A stretch of 37,425 bases of DNA from the NCBI GenBank assembly GCA_009377715.1, contig WHTN01000015.1, forward strand, positions 1 to 37,425, written 5' to 3'. Source of the DNA: Dehalococcoidia bacterium (GTDB lineage: Bacteria > Chloroflexota > Dehalococcoidia > SM23-28-2 > WHTN01). Below, piece after piece: positions 32,146-37,425 of the stretch (its first letter is position 1; each line of letters opens with the position of its first letter). A program made the translations under genes and the position numbers. The notes under the pieces are model-generated. The model did not search any database and was not told the origin of the DNA. It worked only from the letters and a program-made list of their open reading frames with translations.

Positions 32146-32374
32146 CTCCTCTTTCGAATTCGTCTCGTAGCTTCTTAAAGTCCTCGGGCTTTGTGTGAGG
32201 CCGGACAGCGCCGAAACTGGCTAGAAGTTCAGCCGAAACAGGGCGGAGTATAGCAACCCCATCCTGAAGTTCAAAACTAACCATGTCTTTAGGCTTCAGG
32301 CCAAGCGCCTTGCGAATTGAGAGCGGCACGGTGATCTGGCCTTTCTGGGTTAAGGTGGTGTACTTACTCGTCAT
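32102..32374 (-). CDS. AbrB/MazE-type antitoxin (VapB-like)
   Basis: 90 residues. The N-terminal swapped-hairpin DNA-binding domain is clear: YTTLTQKGQITVPLSIRKALGLKPKDMVSFELQDGVAILRPV. The acidic C-terminus (TKPEDFKKLRDEFERGVAADVA) should wrap the toxin. The start region upstream carries GTAGTACTA-type short palindromes (32375-32390), a plausible autoregulatory operator. It is the first gene of the antitoxin-toxin pair. Confidence 0.9.
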   Translation of the reverse strand: MTSKYTTLTQKGQITVPLSIRKALGLKPKDMVSFELQDGVAILRPVSAELLASFGAVRPHTKPEDFKKLRDEFERGVAADVAAETASNVS

Positions 32375-32463
32375 GGTAGTACTATACTTCCTTGTAATAC
32401 TTGCCAGCTAGGATACTACCTTATCTTACGAAGAAAACGTTGTCAAGGATCGAATGCTTGGAC

Positions 32464-32531
32464 GGCCACCGTCAGACGGTTGACGCTGTTGGCGTCAACC
32501 TGGGTGAAGTAACGTATATAGACGGTTCTTG
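32464..32531 (-). pseudogene. Duplicated 5' fragment of the ClpP-like gene
   Basis: On the minus strand this ~68-bp stretch reads VYIRYFTQVDANSVNRL after one small indel, matching residues 6-22 of the ClpP-like protein at 31127-31705. DNA identity by eye is about 85%. Nothing more of that gene is present. The fragment and the intact gene flank the VapBC pair in direct orientation. Confidence 0.8.
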
Positions 32532-32555
32532 CGCCACGAATGAAGTATAGCTGTC

Positions 32556-32882
32556 TTAGGACACGGTGTGCCAGGCGAGCGCGCCCACCGGCTGAAGGCT
32601 GTCCTCGTCCATCTGGACGTGGACAAGCCAGGGATCAGCGTTCGCTTTCAGCGCACGCGAGACGAGCGAGTACCTTTCGGCATCCGTCAGCATCGGAGGC
32701 TGGCCCGGGAATACCGCGGACTTCACCTGAATGAAGACGCGGCGCTCGCCCAGGGCGACAAGTATATCGGTGGCGCCGGAAGGCCGCGCTTCTTCTAACA
32801 GGACCGTCCAGCCGTGCGAGCGTAGTATTTTGGCGACATGGCCTTCGCCAGCTTTTGCGAGTTCATCGATGGTCCAGAGCAT
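32556..32882 (-). CDS. Small protein with a PD-(D/E)XK-like core
   Basis: About 108 residues from ATG 32882 (MLWTIDELAKAGEGHVAKILRSHGW), with GGTGG upstream. GATDILVALGERRVFIQVKSAV has the D-(x)n-(E/Q)xK pattern of restriction-endonuclease-like folds, with Gln replacing Glu. The N-terminal helix followed by a 'GW.V' strand and this core is the layout of short Holliday-junction-resolvase-like or DUF-type nucleases. Whether it is active is unclear because of the Gln. It lies upstream of the ClpP fragment, divergent from the small gene at 33039. Confidence 0.6.
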   Translation of the reverse strand: MLWTIDELAKAGEGHVAKILRSHGWTVLLEEARPSGATDILVALGERRVFIQVKSAVFPGQPPMLTDAERYSLVSRALKANADPWLVHVQMDEDSLQPVGALAWHTVS

Positions 32883-32965
32883 CGTGCTCACCACCTAGTA
32901 GTTTTGCATTACTATAAAGGCGATTAAGCAGTTTGTCAATTCTTTTTTGAATATTTTCAAAAGTT

Positions 32966-33009
32966 TATAAAGTCCAAGTCTTGACTTAGACTTTATATGG
33001 GCTTAGAAT
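32966..33009 (+). promoter_or_regulatory. Promoter with a 32-bp near-perfect palindromic operator
   Basis: TATAAAGTCCAAGTCT (32966-32981) is followed by TGACTTAGACTTTATA (32982-32997), the reverse complement apart from one mismatched pair (32975/32988). The -35 box TTGACT (32981-32986) sits in the centre; a 17-base spacer leads to the -10 TAGAAT (33004-33009). A regulator bound to this palindrome would block the promoter. The site faces the small gene at 33039. Confidence 0.75.
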
Positions 33010-33038
33010 ACAGAAAAGAAAGCTGGAGGAAATACGTA

Positions 33039-33239
33039 ATGCAACTACAACATGAAATACAGACGACGACAGCTCTGCAGAAGATCGAGGCGGAATTGCG
33101 AGAGGCCCACACCTACGCCCGGCAATACGGCCAGGGCTGGGAGCACGTTGAGGAGCTACAGAAGCTGCACGCCATGTACGTAGAGGCGCTGGCCTCACAA
33201 GGCCACACCTGCGAGCCGGTGCTCGCACAAGCGGCTTAA
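33039..33239 (+). CDS. Small helical protein under a tightly controlled promoter
   Basis: 66 residues from ATG 33039, preceded by GGAGGAAA; the predicted transcription start (~33016) excludes the longer frame from 32997. The protein is charged and helical (EIQTTTALQKIEAELREAHTYARQYGQGWEHVEELQKLHAMYVEAL) and ends with a single Cys in HTCEP. No family recognised. The strong operator suggests that it is made only under a specific condition. Confidence 0.6.
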   Translation: MQLQHEIQTTTALQKIEAELREAHTYARQYGQGWEHVEELQKLHAMYVEALASQGHTCEPVLAQAA

Positions 33240-33289
33240 GTAAACCAGCTACGTAGGCAACCTCAAAAGTTACCAATACGCAACTCTGG

Positions 33290-33321
33290 CTGTAGGGGCG
33301 GTTCGTGAACCGCCCCTACAG
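33290..33321. repeat. 32-bp GC-rich palindrome R3, second full copy
   Basis: CTGTAGGGGCGGTTCG, then TGAACCGCCCCTACAG; it differs from the copy at 2201-2232 by one base in the centre. It lies 50 bp after the small helical gene. Confidence 0.85.
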
Positions 33322-33375
33322 TAATGATCTTCCCGATTGGTGCGGTTTACACTGCTTAGGGTCGTAATTAAAAGC

Positions 33376-33400
33376 AATGCCGCACAAAAAGTGCGGCGTT
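33376..33400. terminator. Hairpin terminator between convergent genes
   Basis: GCCGCAC (33379-33385) pairs with GTGCGGC (33391-33397) around AAAAA, with two more A-T pairs outside a wobble. T-rich sequence follows on the plus strand (TAGCTTTTGCTTGTTTT) and on the minus strand (ATTGCTTTTAATT). It can end both the small gene and nrdJ transcripts. Confidence 0.7.
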
Positions 33401-33430
33401 AGCTTTTGCTTGTTTTAAGCCCTTCCTCTC

Positions 33431-35818
33431 TCAACTACACGTGCTGTACCCGCAGCTCCGGCACACTAGGCAGCCCTCCTGGTACGCTAGGATCGAGCCG
33501 CACTCAGGGCAACCGACGCCGGAGGAGTTGCTGGCGTCTAGCGGGACGATAGGCACATCGGAGACGACGTCGACGGTGTGGCCGTTGCCGCCGCGCTGAT
33601 CGGCAGGGACGAACTTGATCTCCAGCCAGCGGTAGATGTAGTCGACAAGCGACGTCGCGAAGGGGATCTCGCGGTTGGCCGCCGGGCCGTACGGCTCGAA
33701 GCGGGTGTTCTTCAGCTTGCGGACGAGGTCCTCCAGCGGAACGCCATACTGGAGCGTCATCGAGGTGAGCACGGCCATCGTGTCCATGAGGCCGGAGACG
33801 GTGGAGCCTTCCTTCGAGATCTTGATAAAGATCTCGCCGGGGGTGCCATCATCGAACAGGCCAACCGTTAGGTAGCCCTCCTGCCCGCCGACCGTGAACT
33901 TATGCGTTATCGACTGCCGTTCGTTCGGCAAGCGTCGTCGGTAGGGCGTAGCGCTTGGCGTCCCTGAGGAAGGAGGAAGGAGGTCGAGCGAAGCAGTTCC
34001 CTCACCTTCCTCCGTCCCGCTTTCTTCTTCCTTCTTAGCATGCGAGAGGACGGACCAGTCGCGACTGCCTTCGCGGTAGATAGTGATGCCCTTGCAGCCC
34101 TCTTCGTAAGCCAGACGGTAGGCGTTCATCACGTCCTCGACCGTGGCGTCGAACGGGAAGTTGATGGTCTTGGAGACGGCGTTGTCCGTGTGGCGTTGGA
34201 AAGCCGCCTGCATGCGGACGTGCCACTCCGGGCTGATGTCGTGCGCTGTCACGTAGACCTGCTTCACCCACTCTGGCACCTCGGGCCGGTCGGCGAGCTT
34301 GCCGCCTTCGGCCAGATACTGCATCAGCTCCTCGGAGTGGAAACCCTCCTCTTTGGCGACGCGCAGGAAGTAATCGTTAACGTCGGTGAGCTGCGTGCGC
34401 TTCGAGGGGTCTTTGGGGTCGAGGAAGTGCTGGCGAACGAAGGCCAAGGCGAAGATCGGCTCGATGCCAGACGAGCAATCGGCGATGATCGAGATCGTGC
34501 CGGTCGGCGCGATGACGGTGCGGTTGCAGTTGCGGTAGCGCAGGCCAGCATCCTTATGGATCGAGTCTTCCCAGGCTGGGTAGACGTTGCGTTCCGCGGC
34601 GAGGGCGATGGAAGCCTGGTTCGAGCGCTGCTGAATGAAGCCCATGACTTCCTGGCCGAGCCGCACGCCCTCTTCCGAGTTGTAGGGGACCTTCAATTGG
34701 AAGAGAAGGTCGGCGAAACCCATCACGCCGAGGCCGATGCGCCGCATCTTGTGGCTCCACTCCTGAATCTGAGGGATAGGGTAGCGGTTCATGTCGATGA
34801 CGTTGTCGAGGAAGCGGACGGTTACGTCGACGACCTCGCCCAGGTGGGCGTAGTCGATCGTCTTCTTGCCGTCAACTTCCTTCACAAACATCGCAAGGTT
34901 GATCGAGCCGAGGTTGCACGACTCGTACGGGAACAGCGGCTCCTCGCCGCAAGGGTTAGTCGCCTCGATGCGCCCGTACTTCGGCGTGGGGTTGGACTCG
35001 GACGCGTTGATGCGGTCGATGAAGATGAGGCCGGGGTCGCCGTTGCGCCAGGCGTTCGTGACCATGCGATCGAACATCTCGCGGGCGTCGCGCGTGCCCA
35101 CCGGCTCGCCGGTGCGCGGGCTGCGCAGCGCGTACGATTCGCCGCGCTCGACGGCCTGCATGAACTCTTCAGTGACGGCGACAGAGATGTTGAAATTGGT
35201 CAGCGTCACCATGTCGGACTTCATAGTGATGAATGACTCGACGTCGGGATGGTCGACGGCGAGGATGCCCATGTTCGCGCCGCGGCGGGTGCCGCCCTGC
35301 TTGATCTGCTCGGTGGCGCAATCGAATATCTTTAGGAAGGAGACCGGGCCGGACGCCACGCCCATCGTCGACTTCACACGGTCACCTTCAGGGCGGACGC
35401 GGCTGAAGGAGAAGCCGGTGCCCCCGCCAGACTTGTGGATAAGCGCGGTGTGTTTGATCGATTCGAAGATGCCTTCGATAGAGTCGTCGACCGGCAGGAC
35501 GAAGCAGGCCGAGAGCTGCTGGAGGTCGCGGCCGGCGTTCATCAGGGTGGGGGAGTTCGGCATGAACTCCATGCTGGCCATGATCCGGTAGAACCGGTCT
35601 TCCCACTGGTCAGCGGCGTGCTCAGGGTCTTGGCCAGCATAGCGACGCTCAGCCTGGGCGATGTTGTTGGCGACGCGACCGAATAGCTCCTCAGGCGTCT
35701 CGATCGCTTCGCCGTCGTCGTTCTTCTTGAGATATCGGCGCTCCAGGACGACGCGCGAGTTGTTCGACACGGCAACCGGCGGGCGAACTTTGACGTGGTT
35801 GTTGTTTAAGATGGCCAT
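33431..35818 (-). CDS. nrdJ: Adenosylcobalamin-dependent (class II) ribonucleotide reductase
   Basis: 795 residues. The barrel signatures are present: NSPTLMNAG, LSACFVLPVDDSIEGIFES, KSGGGTGFSFSRVRP, QGGTRRGANMGIL, the catalytic-loop motif ATNPCGEEPLFPYESCNLGSINL, and APTGTISIIADCSSGIEP. The C-terminal end CPECGSILAYQEGCLVCRSCGYSTCS is the zinc-ribbon tail seen in NrdJ-type class II enzymes. It makes deoxyribonucleotides using a cobalamin-generated radical. No N-terminal ATP cone is visible. ATG 35818 follows AAGGAGAAGAGG. nrdR lies ~1.2 kb upstream on the same strand. No NrdR box was recognised in front of nrdJ. The frame is intact over 2.4 kb. Confidence 0.96.
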   Translation of the reverse strand: MAILNNNHVKVRPPVAVSNNSRVVLERRYLKKNDDGEAIETPEELFGRVANNIAQAERRYAGQDPEHAADQWEDRFYRIMASMEFMPNSPTLMNAGRDLQQLSACFVLPVDDSIEGIFESIKHTALIHKSGGGTGFSFSRVRPEGDRVKSTMGVASGPVSFLKIFDCATEQIKQGGTRRGANMGILAVDHPDVESFITMKSDMVTLTNFNISVAVTEEFMQAVERGESYALRSPRTGEPVGTRDAREMFDRMVTNAWRNGDPGLIFIDRINASESNPTPKYGRIEATNPCGEEPLFPYESCNLGSINLAMFVKEVDGKKTIDYAHLGEVVDVTVRFLDNVIDMNRYPIPQIQEWSHKMRRIGLGVMGFADLLFQLKVPYNSEEGVRLGQEVMGFIQQRSNQASIALAAERNVYPAWEDSIHKDAGLRYRNCNRTVIAPTGTISIIADCSSGIEPIFALAFVRQHFLDPKDPSKRTQLTDVNDYFLRVAKEEGFHSEELMQYLAEGGKLADRPEVPEWVKQVYVTAHDISPEWHVRMQAAFQRHTDNAVSKTINFPFDATVEDVMNAYRLAYEEGCKGITIYREGSRDWSVLSHAKKEEESGTEEGEGTASLDLLPPSSGTPSATPYRRRLPNERQSITHKFTVGGQEGYLTVGLFDDGTPGEIFIKISKEGSTVSGLMDTMAVLTSMTLQYGVPLEDLVRKLKNTRFEPYGPAANREIPFATSLVDYIYRWLEIKFVPADQRGGNGHTVDVVSDVPIVPLDASNSSGVGCPECGSILAYQEGCLVCRSCGYSTCS

Positions 35819-35860
35819 CCTCTTCTCCTTCGATTATCGATTATTGATTGATGAAACCTT

Positions 35861-35991
35861 CCACCCCCAAACCCCCTCAAGGGGGTTTTAGGAAAGCCCT
35901 TCGGCTCTTTACAGGGGGACACCCCCTGTGACCCCCCGCCCCTTCGACAAGCTCAGGGCAGGCTTCGGGTTTCACCCCTTTGGAATCCCCG
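35861..35991. repeat. Interspersed repeat R1, copy 3, with an R2 copy inside
   Basis: CACCCCCAAACCCCCTCAAGG, CCCTTCGGC, GGGGGACACCCCCTG, then an R2 word (CCCCTTCGACAAGCTCAGG, about 35938-35958) in the place where other copies continue directly, then CACCCCTTTGGAATCCCC. The nesting suggests that R2 inserted into R1. It begins 43 bp upstream of nrdJ. Confidence 0.85.
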
Positions 35992-36024
35992 CACTTCGTC
36001 TCGCGAACCTATTCGCGCCTTTGA

Positions 36025-36549
36025 CTAAACATTGCGTTTTAGCTCTTCGAGGCGGGTGCGCGCCTCGGCAAGATCGAGTTCGTGCATGTGCAGCTCGCGG
36101 CGCTGCTTGATGCGGATGCTTATCTTCACCTCGTGGCCACGCTCTTCGAGCTGCTCCATGTACCAACGCCAGACGGTGCTCAGCCCGCTTACCAGCGCGG
36201 GCGACGGCCCCTTGAGGTGAAGGCGGGCGAGTTCGCCGTTGTCCGGTGGCGGCGAATCGGAGACGACGAGTTCTGGAGTCTTGCGCAACTCGGCGGCGAG
36301 TTCGACCTGCAGGACGCCAGTCTCGTGGCCACCGACGCGCACCATGATGCCCTCATCGGGAGCATCCTCGGGCGGCGTCTCCGACTGCTGTTGCTGCGCC
36401 GACAGGTCGCCGAGGTGGAAGACCCGCTGCCGTGGCTCGTCGCGAGCGGCCTCGAGCCGCTCTTCGCCGATGTAGCGGCGCAGGATCTCTTCGCCCTGCT
36501 GGACTATATCCTGCGATTCAGGTTGCTCTTCTTCGGGCGGTTGTGTCAT
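36025..36549 (-). CDS. Hypothetical protein between nrdR and nrdJ
   Basis: 174 residues. Residues ~1-70 are acidic and low-complexity (QPPEEEQPESQDIVQQGEEILRR). The middle has LQVELAAELRKTPELVVS and LKGPSPALVSGLSTVWRWYMEQLEERGHEVKISIRIKQRREL, a possible alpha/beta unit. The C-terminus is a helix (DLAEARTRLEELKRN). No motif allows a function call. Its place in the nrd operon may be incidental. Confidence 0.6.
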   Translation of the reverse strand: MTQPPEEEQPESQDIVQQGEEILRRYIGEERLEAARDEPRQRVFHLGDLSAQQQQSETPPEDAPDEGIMVRVGGHETGVLQVELAAELRKTPELVVSDSPPPDNGELARLHLKGPSPALVSGLSTVWRWYMEQLEERGHEVKISIRIKQRRELHMHELDLAEARTRLEELKRNV

Positions 36550-36558
36550 TAACGTATC

Positions 36559-36686
36559 CTACTTCTTCTTCGTTATTTTGATTGTTTCAACCGTGCTGGT
36601 CTTAGACTGAGCTGAGCTTCTTTGACGGGCTTAAACCGCCCAGTTCCCGCATCTCGTCTGACCTTTCGGGTCGTTTGTCCAGCCAT
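36559..36686 (-). pseudogene. Small 'RDAGTGRF' protein with one frameshift
   Basis: From ATG 36686 (after TTAGGAGATAAGAG) the frame reads MAGQTTRKVRRDAGTGRFKP and then VKEAQLSL, and ends in LRPARLKQSK. One base added near 36610 would give instead KTSTVETIKITKKK with stop at 36559, which is the conserved C-terminus of a widespread ~40-residue family beginning 'xRDAGTGRFV'. Function of that family is unknown. It lies ten bases before the hypothetical gene at 36549. Confidence 0.6.
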
Positions 36687-36706
36687 TCTCTTATCTCCTA
36701 ATATTT

Positions 36707-36817
36707 CACCCCAAACCCCTCAAGGGGTTGAAGGTAGTCCTTCGGACTAAATTTGAGATTAAAGGGGACACCCCTTTAAAACCCCGCCAGAGGGGAATAT
36801 CCCCTCTGGTCTCCCCA
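36707..36817. repeat. Interspersed repeat R1, copy 4
   Basis: CACCCCAAACCCCTCAAGG, GTAGTCCTTCGG, AT-rich core, AAAGGGGACACCCCTTT, and CAGAGGGGAATATCCCCTCTGG. It lies 20 bp upstream of the small RDAGTGRF gene. The two G-run hairpins carry compensating changes compared with other copies (AAAGGGG/CCCCTTT). Confidence 0.88.
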
Positions 36818-36825
36818 ACTCAGCA

Positions 36826-37022
36826 TCAGCCGCTTGCCTTCCTCTCTTTCAAGTACTCTTCGAATGGACGTGTCGGCTCGCTTTCTCTTTCGCAAGCGTT
36901 GCTATATCCAGAAGGTCCTCGCGAACGTCCTGATCTTCTAGCATGCGTTCCAGGATCGCTAATTTTTCGGCCTTGGGAAGGCCAGAGAATGCCGTCCAAA
37001 CTTTTTCAGTCGCAGCCTGCAT
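36826..37022 (-). pseudogene. Small helical protein downstream of nrdR, 3' end frameshifted
   Basis: From ATG 37022 (overlapping the nrdR stop, TAATG) the frame reads MQAATEKVWTAFSGLPKAEK, then LAILERMLEDQDVREDLLDIATLAKEK, and stops at 36849 after 57 residues. One base changed near 36892 continues instead as ESEPTRPFEEYLKERKASG, stop at 36826. The 'R-PFEEYL' end is typical of small bacterial antitoxin-like proteins of unknown role, so the longer version is probably native. Confidence 0.55.
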
Positions 37023-37425
37023 TAGCGCCGTGCCTCCTCACCAGTAGGCTCGCCGCCGACCACTTTCAGCCCGCCGCGGACACCGTTTTGTGGCGCTTCT
37101 TCAGGAAGCAACGGCAGCTGGCCGGGCAAAACCTTCTCGGCGGCGGAACGAGCGCGCTCCAGCCGTTCGATCTCGGCACGGACGTCGTCGACATCGGCGA
37201 AGGAGCGGTAGACACTGGCGAAGCGGATGTAGGCGATGTGGTCGAGGTTGCGCAAGCGCTCCATCACCAGATCGCCGATGAAGGTGCTCGGCACTTCGGC
37301 CCGACCCTGAGCGGCTGCGGCGGCCTCGACTTCCTCGGCGAGCACCTCGACGGTGCTGGCCGGTATCGGCCGCTTCTCGCAGGCACGACGGATGCCGGCC
37401 AGCAGCTTCTCGCTGGAGAAGGACT
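37022..37425 (-). CDS. nrdR: Transcriptional repressor NrdR, partial
   Basis: The gene runs off the right edge; about 134 C-terminal residues are seen. The ATP-cone part is clear: SFSSEKLLAGIRRACEKRPI, then EVLAEEVEAAAAAQGRAEVPSTFIGDLVMERLRNLDHIAYIRFASVYRSF in segments. The N-terminal zinc ribbon lies outside the window. NrdR senses ATP/dATP through this cone and represses ribonucleotide reductase genes. The C-terminus after FADVDDV is longer than usual by ~40 residues and Pro/Gly-rich. nrdJ downstream is the expected target. Confidence 0.95.
   Translation of the reverse strand, partial: SFSSEKLLAGIRRACEKRPIPASTVEVLAEEVEAAAAAQGRAEVPSTFIGDLVMERLRNLDHIAYIRFASVYRSFADVDDVRAEIERLERARSAAEKVLPGQLPLLPEEAPQNGVRGGLKVVGGEPTGEEARR

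Noticed and set aside
34040-35236. Long plus-strand frame of 398 codons opposite nrdJ
   Set aside because: It is the antisense reading of a GC-rich conserved gene; composition is Asp/Val/Arg-heavy with no motif, and the minus strand encodes unmistakable NrdJ.

Overview
The window reads as a chromosomal segment of an uncultivated-type bacterium, most probably Chloroflexota (Dehalococcoidia-like). That placement is inferred from gene content and style: a class II B12-dependent ribonucleotide reductase next to nrdR, a MerR-like/double-RAM regulator, Trp-rich 'GWNN' modules on extracellular proteins, and many short dispersed palindromes containing TTCGACAGGCTCA. No rRNA or other marker fixes the phylum. 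One tRNA-Lys(TTT) is present.

Layout. 1-3.7 kb: an IS transposase end, a Vps62-like protein whose membrane half is in another frame, a frameshifted cupin, small hypotheticals, and a short leader or sRNA. 3.7-4.5 kb: a Doc-type toxin with a 51-residue candidate antitoxin beside tRNA-Lys. 4.8-9.0 kb: a secreted sGDH-like lipoprotein, a fatty acid desaturase and an orphan 306-residue protein. 9.2-11.4 kb: a malate/lactate-type dehydrogenase and a bicupin. 11.4-15 kb: a compact defence-like cassette (C5 cytosine methyltransferase, GHKL ATPase with a C-terminal nuclease-like domain, Vsr), downstream of pyrE and lepB. 16.4-18.6 kb: ECF sigma factor, zinc anti-sigma factor, SIMPL lipoprotein.

18.6-27.2 kb: a broken metallo-beta-lactamase-fold gene, dcd, then riboflavin biosynthesis (ribD, ribE, ribBA, ribH). 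The riboflavin cluster is interrupted by a degraded ATP-grasp gene plus a membrane-protein gene, flanked by about 130-bp direct repeats. 27.4-31 kb: a transcriptional regulator followed by strongly degraded genes for surface proteins, one with an unusual DLEALL hexapeptide array. 31-33.3 kb: a ClpP-like protease coupled to a VapBC pair, a ClpP gene fragment on the far side, a small nuclease-like protein, and a short gene behind a 32-bp palindromic operator. 33.4-37.4 kb: nrdJ and nrdR with small genes between them.

Two themes cut across the window. First, at least four families of short interspersed repeats fill nearly every intergenic gap, and one has entered a coding region. Second, many accessory genes carry small indels that break the frame while the long housekeeping genes are intact. 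Some indels lie in homopolymers and could be sequence errors, but a 5-bp tandem duplication and a nonsense codon look like real decay. All function calls come from motif recognition by eye; no database search was possible.
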